Origin: Anaerolineae bacterium
GTDB taxonomy: Bacteria; Chloroflexota; Anaerolineae; UBA3071
Assembly (NCBI GenBank): GCA_029907105.1
Contig: JARYMM010000006.1
Location: 1-64,000, forward strand
DNA: 64,000 nucleotides
Direction of reading: 5' to 3'
Notes under the pieces: generated by a model
Seen by the model: the letters and a program-made list of their open reading frames with translations, nothing else
Told to the model about the DNA's origin: nothing
Database searches by the model: none
Made by a program: the position numbers and the translations under genes
Shown here: piece by piece, positions 10,113-19,466 of the stretch
Layout: each line of letters opens with the position of its first letter
Numbering within the stretch: position 1 is the stretch's first letter

Positions 10113-11108
10113 CTATCCGCTCTCGTTTGCGTTACCGCCCGTTAACTCGTAGCGCCATATGCCGTTCACCCCGGTCACCCTCACCTTTCCCGCCGCCTCC
10201 ATCACGTCCAGGTGCCCCAGGACCTCGGAGACGGCCAGGAAAGTGTCTATGGCCCCCAGGCGGGGAAACAGCGCCTGCACGATGGCCCACACCGTCTGCG
10301 GGCCGGCGGATAGCACTGCCCGGATGTTGTCCAGCCGCTCCTGGTAGAAGGCAAACCGCCGCTCGATCAGCGCCCGGTGATCCTCGATCGGTTCGCCGTG
10401 CCCCGAAAGCACCAGGTCAACGTCCATCTCCGCCACCCGCCGCAGGCTGGCCCAGTACTCCACTAACGGACGGCGACGTTCTGCGCCCTCCCGCTCCGGC
10501 GGCTCGATGATGGCGTTGGAGCTGATGTGCTTGATGAGGTGGTCGCTGCCCAGCAGCAGCCGCGTCTCCCGCTGGTAGAGGCAGATGAGGCCGGCGGCGT
10601 GGCCCGCTGTGTGCAGCACCTCCCACCTCATCTCGCCCAGGCGGAGGGTGTCTCCCTCGTCCACCAGATGATCTACCCGCACAGTGCTGCTGTGGCGGTT
10701 GACGTGGCGGAAGCCGCCGGCCACGCGCAATTGTACGGCCAGCGGCACCCCCGCCGCTCTCAGCAGGCCGGCGTACCAGTTCAGGCTTCCCCCGCTTTCC
10801 TCGTCCCCGCTCAGGCGGGCTGCGCAGCGCGGATGGGCAAGGACCTGCGCCCCGCTGCGCTCGGCCAGCGTCGCCGCCAGGCCGTAGTGGTCGGCATGGT
10901 CGTGGGAGATGACGATACGCTGCAGATCACGCACGCCATAGCCCAGCGCCGCCAACCCCGCCTCCAGTTCCTGCAACGCTTCCGGCGTGCGCGGGCCGGT
11001 GTCCAGCAGGGTCAGTGGCTCCCCCTCCAGCAGGTAAACGTGCACCGGTCCCACGGGGAAGGGGGTGGGAAGAGTGATTTGATGGATTGATGCTGGCCAG
11101 TGGGTCAT
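10113..11108 (-). CDS. MBL-fold metallo-hydrolase
   Basis: ISHDHADHYG; HTAGHAAG; start MTHWPASIHQI at 11108 (longer ORF start is repeat sequence). Confidence 0.88.
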   Translation of the reverse strand: MTHWPASIHQITLPTPFPVGPVHVYLLEGEPLTLLDTGPRTPEALQELEAGLAALGYGVRDLQRIVISHDHADHYGLAATLAERSGAQVLAHPRCAARLSGDEESGGSLNWYAGLLRAAGVPLAVQLRVAGGFRHVNRHSSTVRVDHLVDEGDTLRLGEMRWEVLHTAGHAAGLICLYQRETRLLLGSDHLIKHISSNAIIEPPEREGAERRRPLVEYWASLRRVAEMDVDLVLSGHGEPIEDHRALIERRFAFYQERLDNIRAVLSAGPQTVWAIVQALFPRLGAIDTFLAVSEVLGHLDVMEAAGKVRVTGVNGIWRYELTGGNANESG

Positions 11109-11109
11109 G

Positions 11110-11222
11110 ATGCAAGAGACAGGAGACGGGGAGAGGGGGTGAGGGGGAGACAAGGAGACGGGGAGAGAAAGAGCGAGGTGTCTTTCTCCCCGTCTCCCAG
11201 TCTCCTTGTCACCTTGTCTCGC
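11110..11222. repeat. Word-repeat fold-back element (ggagac/gggaga words then tctcc/ctcccc words)
   Basis: gagacaggagacggggagaggg...gacaaggagacggggagagaaaga then tctttctccccgtctcccagtctccttgtc. Confidence 0.8.
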
Positions 11223-11266
11223 ACCTTCCTTCCTCAAGTGCTGAGCATGGAAGCTCTGCTTTCCAT

Positions 11267-11740
11267 TCAGGCAGGCCGACTCTTGACCAGCGCCTGCCAG
11301 GTGCCCTTCTGCACCACCTCGCCGCGCTGGTTGATCACGCTGACCTCCAGGATCACCATGCCGCTGCCCAGCCGGGGCAGGGGGCGGGTCTCGCTCACCG
11401 TGGCCGTGGCGTGGATAGTGTCGCCGATGAAGACGGGGGCGCGGAACTTCCAGCTCAGCTCGCGGAAGGCTTCTGCTGTGCCCTCGATGAGGCCCAGGCG
11501 CGTGATCAGGCCGCTGGCGATGGAAAGAATGAGCAGGCCGTGGGCGATGCGCTGGCCGAAGACCGTCGTTTTAGCAAATTCGGCGTCGGTGTGCAACGGG
11601 TTCCAGTCGCCGGTCAGAGCGGCGAAGTTGACCACATCCGTCTCGGTGATCGTGCGCGCCGCAGTGGCCGCACTGAAGCCCACAGCAAACTCCTCGAAAT
11701 AGCGACCGCGGGTGAGTGACTGGTCGGTGGGTGAGGTCAT
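11267..11740 (-). CDS. MaoC-family dehydratase (hot-dog fold)
   Basis: FEEFAVGFSAATAARTITETDVVNFAALTGDWNPLHTD; GQRIAHGLLILSIASGL. Confidence 0.88.
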   Translation of the reverse strand: MTSPTDQSLTRGRYFEEFAVGFSAATAARTITETDVVNFAALTGDWNPLHTDAEFAKTTVFGQRIAHGLLILSIASGLITRLGLIEGTAEAFRELSWKFRAPVFIGDTIHATATVSETRPLPRLGSGMVILEVSVINQRGEVVQKGTWQALVKSRPA

Positions 11741-11805
11741 GGGATCAGCTCCTGGTCTGGGCAAGTTCGTCAGTCGCCTGCGCAGGTCCCGACATCCTCG
11801 GAGAC

Positions 11806-12594
11806 TCATACACTATCCGGCAGCGGACGCTCCTCCGGCCCGTCGTATTCGTGTGCCGTGGGGTCAATGCGGCGCATGGGCCGCTCGCGGGTCTGCTCCT
11901 CGTAGACGTGGGCCACCAGCCCCACCGTGCGGCTGATGGCGAAGAGCCCGTTGCCCAGCTCCGGCGGGAAGCCCATCTCACACAAGATGGTGGCGATGGC
12001 CCCATCCACGTTCATGGGCAGATCGCGGCCCAGGGCTTCGCGCATGGCCGCGCGCAGGGCCTGCGCCATCTGCACATAATCGCCGGCCACGCCCAGTTCT
12101 TCGGCCAGGGCGAAGAGGCGCCGCGTGCGCGGGTCATCCGTGTGCACGCGGTGGCCATAGCCAGGGAGGCGCTTGCCCTGCGCCCTGTACTCGGCCAGCA
12201 ATTCTGCCGCCACGGTCGGGGCGTCTTTGCCGCTCTGCCGTTGCCGTTCGACCGCTTCCAGCAAGACCCTCATGCAGTCCTCGATGGCCCCGCCGTGGTG
12301 GCGGCTGATGGCCATGATGCCGGCGGCCACGGCCGTGGTCAGCGGGGCGCCGCCGGAGGCCACGGTGCGTGCCGCCAGGGCCGAGGGCGGCGTCGCCCCG
12401 TGGTCCACGCTGGAGACGAGAATGGCATCCATCAGCCTGCCATGCGCTTGCGAGGGCAGCTCCCCCTTCAGCACCAGGTAGACCACCTGGCCGAAGGAGA
12501 GCCGGCCCATCAGCTCGTCAATACGCACCCCGCGCACGGCGACCTTGTTCGGTTCGATTTTGGTGATGGCCGTGCGCCATTTCTCTTCAGTCAT
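11806..12594 (-). CDS. Citryl-CoA lyase / citrate synthase-like protein
   Basis: DHGATPPSALAARTVASGGAPL; LPGYGHRVHTDDPRTRRLFALAEELG. Confidence 0.85.
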   Translation of the reverse strand: MTEEKWRTAITKIEPNKVAVRGVRIDELMGRLSFGQVVYLVLKGELPSQAHGRLMDAILVSSVDHGATPPSALAARTVASGGAPLTTAVAAGIMAISRHHGGAIEDCMRVLLEAVERQRQSGKDAPTVAAELLAEYRAQGKRLPGYGHRVHTDDPRTRRLFALAEELGVAGDYVQMAQALRAAMREALGRDLPMNVDGAIATILCEMGFPPELGNGLFAISRTVGLVAHVYEEQTRERPMRRIDPTAHEYDGPEERPLPDSV

Positions 12595-12785
12595 GCTTTC
12601 CTCCGCTTGCATCTGCGTTCCTGGCTGAGATTGACGTATGCCTCATGGACAGCTTTTGGCTGATCACCTCGAGCAGTTCTTGCGCAACGTTTAGAACATG
12701 GTCTGCTTCTTGCCTGGTTGCCCTGTATTGACCGTAGACGGTGCGGTGTCGCTTCCTCCGTGCCCGGTCAAACTCGTCCACCAGG
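12587..12785 (-). pseudogene. Possible C-terminal remnant of a HEPN-like small protein
   Basis: YSRLVDEFDRARRKRHRTVYGQYRATRQEADHVLNVAQELLEVI resembles the C-terminal half of small HEPN proteins; N-terminal half missing, overlaps next ORF. Confidence 0.4.
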
Positions 12786-13175
12786 CGAGAGTATGGCTGT
12801 CCCAGGCAGGTTGATGAGCTCACCTTCTGTCAGTTGGAAGTCAAACCACTGGTCACATTGCCACTCTGCTCCCACGCGGCGACATTCCACCCTTGCTTCT
12901 CGCTCTTCCCAGGGCACCGTGCGGCCGGGCCGGAACCAGGCCACTACCTGCACCGTGGCGAAGTAGCCATCATTCTCCTCTTCGCGCACGCTCACGTCCC
13001 GGTACGGCTCCCCCTGCGCCTGAGCCCATTGCTCGAAGACCCCCTGCACAGCTCCCGCCACCTCCGCCGAGGGCGTGGGCGTGAGCCGAGCCTCGGCGGT
13101 GAGGGCGGCCAGGAAGACCAGGAGACCGACGGCACCGATCAGAGCCAGCAGTCGGATAACCTTGCGGGTTGACAT
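12768..13175 (-). CDS. Hypothetical membrane-anchored/secreted protein
   Basis: N-terminal TM/signal segment KVIRLLALIGAVGLLVFLAALTAEA; 136 aa. Confidence 0.55.
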   Translation of the reverse strand: MSTRKVIRLLALIGAVGLLVFLAALTAEARLTPTPSAEVAGAVQGVFEQWAQAQGEPYRDVSVREEENDGYFATVQVVAWFRPGRTVPWEEREARVECRRVGAEWQCDQWFDFQLTEGELINLPGTAILSPGGRV

Positions 13176-13269
13176 GGCGCACCTCCTGCGCTTCGCTTCG
13201 GAGAGCCCTCGATACAACGTTCACCTCAACTTCAGGTTTCCTCCCCGGCTGGCCAATTGGAGTACGAAT

Positions 13270-13418
13270 GGGTGACTGCTCAGGCCTGGAGAAATAGCGC
13301 GCTGATTCCGCAGATGTCACGCAGATGAACGCAGACAAATCGGAGAAAAATCAGCGTCAATCAGCGTGCTTCTGCGCGAATCTGCGTTCTATTTGCCTAC
13401 TGGCTGAGCAGTTACCCC
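13270..13418. repeat. MITE-like element with terminal inverted repeats and cgcagat/atctgcg word core
   Basis: gggtgactgctcaggcc ... ggctgagcagttacccc termini; core cgcagatgtcacgcagatgaacgcagac ... tcagcgtcaatcagcgtgcttctgcgcgaatctgcg. Confidence 0.75.
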
Positions 13419-13464
13419 AATTCTACATGCTCAGGGTGGAGATGTCAAACTCCTTCCGGTGACC

Positions 13465-13667
13465 GGGTGCATTTCAGTTTTTTGGAAATGTCATTGCGAG
13501 CCGAAGGCGAAGCAATCTCCTGCCAGCTAGTGGGAGATTGCCCTTCGGCAAAGCTCAGGGCAGGCTTCGGCACAAACCATGCCCTGAGCGCAGCGAATGG
13601 GGGCGCGCCTCGCAATGACACAGGCCAGGCTGGCTCTCGCTCTCGCCACTAAAGTGAAATACGCCCG
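13465..13667. repeat. MITE-like palindromic element, complete copy
   Basis: Outer imperfect TIR gggtgcatttcagtttt / taaagtgaaatacgccc; inner perfect TIR tgtcattgcgag (13489-13500) / ctcgcaatgaca (13609-13620). Confidence 0.85.
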
Positions 13668-13766
13668 CTTGCCTTCCGCGCCTTGACAGCAGCCTGGCCT
13701 GGTGCTAGAATATGGCCCATCACAACACAGCGAACACCGAACTCCGAACCCTTACAGGAGGAATAG

Positions 13767-14660
13767 GTGAAGAAAATCGTCGAATGTGTGCCCAACTTCA
13801 GCGAGGGACGGCGGCAGCCGGTCATTGACGCCATCGCCAAGGCCATCGCCTCCGTGCAGGGCGTGCGCATCCTCGACGTGCAATCGGATGCCGACCACAA
13901 CCGCACGGTGGTGACCTTCGTAGGCGACCCGGAGGCGGTGACCGAAGGCGCTTTTCAGGGGATCGCCACCGCGACGCGGTTGATTGACCTGAACCACCAT
14001 CGCGGGGAGCATCCCCGCATCGGCGCCGCCGACGTGGTGCCCCTGGTGCCCGTGCGCGGCGTGACCATGGAGGAGTGCGTGGCCCTGGCGCGGCAGCTCG
14101 GCCAGCGCGTGGGCGAGGAGCTGAACATCCCCGTCTACCTCTACGAGGAGGCGGCCACGCGGCCCGACCGCCGCAACCTGGCCGACATCCGCCGCGGGGA
14201 GTACGAAGGGCTGAAGGAGGAAATCCTCACCAACCCCGACCGGGCGCCCGATTTCGGCCCGGCGCGGCTGGGGCCGGCCGGCGCCACCGTCATCGGCGCC
14301 CGGCCCTTCCTCATCGCCTACAATGTCTTCCTGACCACCGACAACGTGGAAATCGCTCGCCAGATCGCCCGCGCCGTGCGCCATTCCAGCGGCGGCCTGC
14401 GTTATGTCAAGGCACTGGGGTTGTTGGTCAACGGCAAGGCGCAGGTGTCCATGAACCTGACCGACTTCCGCCATACGCCCGTGCACCGCGTGGTGGAGAT
14501 GATCCGCCGCGAGGCGGCCCGCTACGGCGTGGCCATAGAGCGCAGCGAGCTCATCGGCCTGATCCCCCAGCAGGCGCTGTTCGACGCCGCCCAGTGGTAT
14601 CTGCAACTCGACGGCTTCACCCCCGACCAGGTGCTGGAGAACCGACTGCAAGAGGCGTGA
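13767..14660 (+). CDS. ftcD: Glutamate formimidoyltransferase (short form, no cyclodeaminase domain)
   Basis: KKIVECVPNFSEGRR; NHHRGEHPRIGAADVVPLVP; LTDFRHTPVHRVVE. Confidence 0.93.
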   Translation: MKKIVECVPNFSEGRRQPVIDAIAKAIASVQGVRILDVQSDADHNRTVVTFVGDPEAVTEGAFQGIATATRLIDLNHHRGEHPRIGAADVVPLVPVRGVTMEECVALARQLGQRVGEELNIPVYLYEEAATRPDRRNLADIRRGEYEGLKEEILTNPDRAPDFGPARLGPAGATVIGARPFLIAYNVFLTTDNVEIARQIARAVRHSSGGLRYVKALGLLVNGKAQVSMNLTDFRHTPVHRVVEMIRREAARYGVAIERSELIGLIPQQALFDAAQWYLQLDGFTPDQVLENRLQEA

Positions 14661-14756
14661 GCAAGAGGCAGGAAGCAAGAAGCAAGAGGCAAGAGGCAAG
14701 AAGCAAGAAGAACGGGCGTTTGAGCTTTGGAGTTTGAGCTTTGGAGTTTCTGGTAG
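14660..14756. repeat. Word-repeat element: (gcaagagg/gcaagaag)n followed by two gagctttggagttt units
   Basis: 14661-14698 identical to 51172-51209 (38 nt); ttgagctttggagtttgagctttggagttt. Confidence 0.85.
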
Positions 14757-15214
14757 ATGGCCACAACCTCATCGGCAGCGGCCAGTTGCCGGGCATCTCC
14801 CTGGCCGATGAGGACGACGAGCGGAAGCTGGTGCATTTGCTGCGCCGTTACCGCAGCCACGGGCGCAAGAAGATCACCGTGTTCTTCGACGCCGGGCTGC
14901 CCGGCGGCCTCTCCCGTGAGCTTTCCGGCGGCGGCGTGAAGGTCATCTTCGCCAGTGCCGAGCGGCGCAGCGCCGACGAGCTCATCGCCGCACGGCTGCG
15001 CCAGGCCGCCCGGCCGCGCGAATTGACCGTGGTCACCTCCGACCACTCCCTGGCCGCGCTGGCCCAGGCGCGGGGCGCTCAGGTCATGTCCGCCGCCGAG
15101 TTCGCCGCCCGGCTCACCGCCCCGCTCCCCTCCTCGGTACGGCTCCGTGAAGAGCCCCTGCTGTCGCCGCAGGAGGTGGAGGAGTGGTTGGCCTTTTTCG
15201 AGGAAACGGAGTAG
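14741..15214 (+). CDS. NYN domain protein (YacP-like putative ribonuclease)
   Basis: FLVDGHNLIGSG; VFFDAGLPGG; SADELIAARLRQ; VVTSDHSLA; TTG start lies inside the repeat. Confidence 0.8.
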   Translation: MEFLVDGHNLIGSGQLPGISLADEDDERKLVHLLRRYRSHGRKKITVFFDAGLPGGLSRELSGGGVKVIFASAERRSADELIAARLRQAARPRELTVVTSDHSLAALAQARGAQVMSAAEFAARLTAPLPSSVRLREEPLLSPQEVEEWLAFFEETE

Positions 15215-15233
15215 GGCAGGGCTGAGAGCTGTC

Positions 15234-16082
15234 CTACTGTGCCGCCTCACGCAGCCGGCGCAGGCAGCGCCGCGGCACGTAGACGCTGCCCAGATCGGCC
15301 TTTTCGGGCAGAGGGCCGTGATAGTCGCTGCCACCGGTGGGGATGAGGTCGAAGCGGCGGGCCAGCGCCAGCAGTTGATCGGTCATCGCCGCCGTGTGGC
15401 GAGGGTAGTAAGCCTCCAGTCCCACCAGGTCCGCCGCGCACAGGGTGGCCAGTCGCGTCTCCAGGTCGGCGATGGCCGCCACCCCATCGGTCATGTCGCC
15501 CAGGGGGTGAGCCAGCACAGGCAGGCCACCGGCGCGGGCGATGGCGCGGCAAGCCTCGACCGGTGAGAGTTTGAAGCGCTCGGCATAGGCCGGGCCGTGA
15601 CGGTCAATGTAACGCTCGAAAGCCTCCCGCCGCGTGGCCACATGGCCCGCCTCCACCAGGGCCATGGCCACATGCAGCCGGCCGATGATCTCCCCACCGG
15701 CCAGCTCCCGCACCCGCTGGAAGGAGACGGGCGCCCCTAAATCGGCCAGTTTTTGCACCATCTGCTGTGCCCGGACGACCCTGCCCGCCTCGATGCGGCG
15801 CAGGAGCGCCCCCAGCTCTGCATCCCGCCAGCCGTCGTGGAAGAAGTAGCCCAGGATATGCACCTCGCCCTCGGGCACATCGGTGTTGATCTCCACGCCG
15901 GGGATGACCTCGATGCCCCAACGGGCAGCGGCGGCCAGGGCCCCGGCGATGCCGTCCACCGTGTCGTGGTCGGTGATGGCGATGGTTTCCAGGCCCAGGC
16001 GGGCAGCATAAGCCACCACCTCGGCCGGGGGCAGCAGGCCATCGGAGGCGTTGGTGTGGCAATGCAGGTCAATGGCGTTCAT
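15234..16082 (-). CDS. PHP-domain phosphoesterase (TrpH/RNase AM-like)
   Basis: MNAIDLHCHTNASDG; AITDHDTVDG; PGVEINTD; LAHPLGD; GGSDYHG. Confidence 0.92.
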   Translation of the reverse strand: MNAIDLHCHTNASDGLLPPAEVVAYAARLGLETIAITDHDTVDGIAGALAAAARWGIEVIPGVEINTDVPEGEVHILGYFFHDGWRDAELGALLRRIEAGRVVRAQQMVQKLADLGAPVSFQRVRELAGGEIIGRLHVAMALVEAGHVATRREAFERYIDRHGPAYAERFKLSPVEACRAIARAGGLPVLAHPLGDMTDGVAAIADLETRLATLCAADLVGLEAYYPRHTAAMTDQLLALARRFDLIPTGGSDYHGPLPEKADLGSVYVPRRCLRRLREAAQ

Positions 16083-16302
16083 GGGCAGGCCGCCGTTCAA
16101 CATGTGTGTCCATCTCGCCACCATTCTACCCCACCCGGCGCGGGAGGACAAGTTGGCAGGGGCACTTGGGCGCGCGCGGCGAAAGACCGGGGAGTAGGAG
16201 GGGGACCTCTATCGTTTGACGAACGGCTATGGCTGTGGTAGAATGATCACAGCCCCGGAAGCACAGGGCCTTGTTCCCCATCTACTCACACCGGAGGAGT
16301 TC

Positions 16303-16722
16303 ATGAAGAGTTACCGCAAGGAGCTTTGGTTCCACGCCCCCACCCGCCGCGCCTTCATCAACATCACGCCTCAGGTGGAAGAATGCCTGCGCGAAAGCGG
16401 CATCCAGGAGGGCCTGTGCCTGGTCAACGCCATGCACATCACCGCCTCGGTCTTCATCAACGACGACGAGCGCGGCCTGCACCAGGACTACGACGATTGG
16501 CTGGAGCAACTGGCCCCCCACGAGCCGGTCAGCAAGTACCGTCACAACCGCACCGGAGAGGACAACGCCGACGCCCACCTCAAGCGGCAGATCATGGGGC
16601 GGGAAGTGGTGGTCGCCATCACCGGGGGTCGGCTGGACTTCGGCCCCTGGGAGCAAATCTTCTACGGCGAGTTCGACGGACGCCGCAGGAAGCGGGTGCT
16701 GGTGAAGATCATCGGCGAGTAA
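16303..16722 (+). CDS. YjbQ/UPF0047 family protein
   Basis: [59 protein letters not shown]. Confidence 0.92.
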   Translation: MKSYRKELWFHAPTRRAFINITPQVEECLRESGIQEGLCLVNAMHITASVFINDDERGLHQDYDDWLEQLAPHEPVSKYRHNRTGEDNADAHLKRQIMGREVVVAITGGRLDFGPWEQIFYGEFDGRRRKRVLVKIIGE

Positions 16723-16734
16723 AGGAGATTGACG

Positions 16735-18000
16735 ATGCCACGCGATTTCCAGCAGAACCTGGACAAGTACGCCGAAGTGATCCTGAAAGTGGGCGTCAAC
16801 CTGCAAGCCGGCCAACGGCTGCTCATCGGCTGGCCGGCCGCCGGGCTCTACGGCACGCCCATCGAGCTGGCCCCCCTGGTGCGCATCATCGCCAGGAAGG
16901 CCTACGAGATGGGTGCCCGACTGGTAGAGGTGCTCTGGAGCGACGATCAGATCCGCTTGATCCGCTTCCAGCACGCGGCCAGGGATACCTTCGCCGAGAT
17001 CCCCCGCTGGCGGGCGCAGGCAGCGATCGAAGCTGCCCAGGCCGGCGATGCCCTGCTGCGCCTCAGCGCCGAGGACCCGGACCTGCTCAGCGGGCAAGAC
17101 CCTGAGCTGATCGCCCTGGTCAACGCCACCAACGCCGAACACCTCACGCCCTTCTACCAGATGCTGACCAGAAACGCCATGAACTGGAGCATCGCCACCG
17201 CACCGGTCAGCGGCTGGACGGAGAAGCTTTTCCCCGATCTGCCTGCCGACGAAGCCCAGGCCCGCTTCTGGGATGCCCTCTTCCAGATTTGTCGCATCAC
17301 CGCCGACGACCCCATCGCCGCCTGGCAGGAGCACGTCCGCCAGTTGGTGGCCAGGAGCGAGACCCTCAACCGCAAGCAGTACGCAGCCCTGCACCTGACT
17401 GCGCCAGGCACCGATCTGACCATCGGCCTGCCCAAGCGGCACATCTGGTCGGGCGCCCGCATGCGCACCCAGGCCGGCATCGCTTTCACCGCCAACATCC
17501 CCACCGAAGAGGTCTTCACCATGCCCCACGCCGGCCAGACCGAGGGCATAGTCACCATGAGCAAGCCGCTGGCCTACGGCGGCGCGCTGATCGAGGGCAT
17601 CCGCATGACCTTTTCCGGGGGACGGCTGACCCGGCTGACCGCCGACAAGGGCGAACAGTACCTGCGCAAAGTGCTGGAGATAGACGAGGGCGCCCGGCGC
17701 CTGGGCGAGGTGGCGTTGGTGCCGCACAGCTCGCCCATCTCGCAGATGGGCAGGCTGTTCTACAACACCCTCATTGACGAAAACGCGGCCAGCCACATCG
17801 CCGTGGGGCGCGGGTTCCGTTTCGCTGTGCAGAACGGAGCAGCGATGTCCGACGAGGAGTTCGCCGCCATCGGCGGGAACTCCAGCAAGATCCACATTGA
17901 CTGCATGGTCGGTTCGGGCGAGATGGACGTGGACGGCCTGACCGCGGAGGGCATGGCCGAGCCGCTGATGCGCGCGGGGGAATGGGCGTTCGAGGTGTGA
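16735..18000 (+). CDS. Aminopeptidase, M29 (thermophilic AmpS/T) family
   Basis: GVNLQAGQRLLIGWPA; ANIPTEEVFTMPHAGQTEGIV; QNGAAMSDEEF; HIDCMVGSGEMDVDG. Confidence 0.93.
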   Translation: MPRDFQQNLDKYAEVILKVGVNLQAGQRLLIGWPAAGLYGTPIELAPLVRIIARKAYEMGARLVEVLWSDDQIRLIRFQHAARDTFAEIPRWRAQAAIEAAQAGDALLRLSAEDPDLLSGQDPELIALVNATNAEHLTPFYQMLTRNAMNWSIATAPVSGWTEKLFPDLPADEAQARFWDALFQICRITADDPIAAWQEHVRQLVARSETLNRKQYAALHLTAPGTDLTIGLPKRHIWSGARMRTQAGIAFTANIPTEEVFTMPHAGQTEGIVTMSKPLAYGGALIEGIRMTFSGGRLTRLTADKGEQYLRKVLEIDEGARRLGEVALVPHSSPISQMGRLFYNTLIDENAASHIAVGRGFRFAVQNGAAMSDEEFAAIGGNSSKIHIDCMVGSGEMDVDGLTAEGMAEPLMRAGEWAFEV

Positions 18001-18005
18001 GAGTC

Positions 18006-19064
18006 TCAGTCCTGTTCCAGCTTCTTGCGCCGCCTTTCGGCGCGGCGGCTGATGCGGGTGAAGACGCGGCTTAAGCCCATGGCCTCCTTGGCCAGCCGCA
18101 ACGTCTCCGCCGCCTCCTCCCGCGTGCGCAACGTCCCTGCGTAGATGATCTCGTCCACCAGGCCGGCCTGGCCCTCATAGCAGGCACGCCGCTGGCGCAG
18201 GGGATCGAGAAAGGCGTTCAACGCCCGCGCCAGCTTCTCCTTCACCTCCACGTCCCCCACCTTCCCCTGCTGATAGCGCCGTTTCAAGTCCTCCACCTCC
18301 TCCCGGTCGGGGTTGAAGATGTCATGGTAGATGAAGACCGGGTTGCCCTCCACCGTGCCGGGGATGTGGGCATGGATACGCTTGGGATCGGTGTACATGC
18401 TGAAGACCTTCTTGCGCACCGTGGCCGCATCATCGGAAAGGAAGATGGCGTTGCCCAGGCTCTTGCTCATCTTGGCCTGACCATCGGTGCCGACCAGAGT
18501 GGGCACCTCCCCCACCATGCCCTGGGGAATGGGGAAGACCTCGCCGTAGAGGTAGTTGAAGCGGCGGGCGATCTCCGCCGCCAGCTCGACATGGGGCAGG
18601 TTGTCCTTGCCCACGGGCACCAGGTGCGCCCGCGGGGTGAGGATATCGGCAGCCTGCAACACCGGATAGCCCAGCAGGCCGAAGGGCATTTCCGTGAGCC
18701 CGGCGTCGCGGGCCATGTCCTTAAGGCTGGGCATCCGGCTCAGCCGCGGCACGGTGACCAGCATCTCGAAGAGCAGATTCAGCTCGTACACCTCGTGCAC
18801 CGCCGATTGCAGGTAGATGGTGGACTTCTCCGGGTCAATGCCCGAGGCCAGATAGTCCAGCACCATCTCCCGTGCCGTCTGGTCAATCTGCTCGATGGAC
18901 GCCTTGTCCGGTTTCGTGGTCAGCATGTTCAGGTCGGCGATGATGAAAAAGCATTCGTATTCGTCCTGCAGGGCCACGCGGTTCTTCAGGCTGCCCACGT
19001 AATGGCCCAGATGCATCTTGCCCGTCGGCCGGTCGCCGGTCAGTATGCGTTTTCGAGCTTCCAT
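18006..19064 (-). CDS. trpS: Tryptophan--tRNA ligase
   Basis: [33 protein letters not shown]. Confidence 0.97.
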   Translation of the reverse strand: MEARKRILTGDRPTGKMHLGHYVGSLKNRVALQDEYECFFIIADLNMLTTKPDKASIEQIDQTAREMVLDYLASGIDPEKSTIYLQSAVHEVYELNLLFEMLVTVPRLSRMPSLKDMARDAGLTEMPFGLLGYPVLQAADILTPRAHLVPVGKDNLPHVELAAEIARRFNYLYGEVFPIPQGMVGEVPTLVGTDGQAKMSKSLGNAIFLSDDAATVRKKVFSMYTDPKRIHAHIPGTVEGNPVFIYHDIFNPDREEVEDLKRRYQQGKVGDVEVKEKLARALNAFLDPLRQRRACYEGQAGLVDEIIYAGTLRTREEAAETLRLAKEAMGLSRVFTRISRRAERRRKKLEQD

Positions 19065-19165
19065 TCTAGCCTCCCATCAGTATCTAATGCCCGGTATCCG
19101 ACACCCAGGCGGGGGGCAAGCAGCCCAAAATCCGCTGCCCATTTACGCCGGGTTGTCAGGCAGAT

Positions 19166-19395
19166 ACCAAAAGACCCCGCGTGCGACACGCGGTGTCTTT
19201 GCAGCCAGTCTCACTCGGCCTGGGCCAGATAACGGTGGCCTGTCCGGGAACGCCTACTGCGACCCACGTCGGTTCAGCGCCCAACTCCCCGGGCCATTCG
19301 CCGCCTGCGCTGGTGCCCCACTTCCACCTCGCAGGGGCTCTCTGCACCTCGCTTTGGCGGTTACTCGTCCGGTTCACAGTCGTTGCCGGGATCGG
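19166..19395 (-). promoter_or_regulatory. T-box leader (Trp, UGG specifier) upstream of trpS
   Basis: Minus strand: gacgagtaaccgcc...agagagcccc...ggtggaagtggggc...gcgaaTGGcccgggg...gcagtaggcgttcccggacaggccaccgttatctggcc...acTGGCtgcaaagacaccgcgtgtcgcacgcggggtctttt; specifier TGG at 19296-19294. Confidence 0.82.
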
Positions 19396-19466
19396 TTGTC
19401 CAGGCACATTATGCCACAAAACCCGATGCCTGTCAAACAGAGCCATGCGCGGCACAGGCGCACCGT

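Noticed and set aside
7648-14660. Complete histidine-utilisation operon
   Set aside because: Only hutI and ftcD are present, separated by unrelated genes; hutH and hutU are not in this window.
16282-17895. 537-aa minus-strand ORF
   Set aside because: Antisense to YjbQ and M29 aminopeptidase genes.
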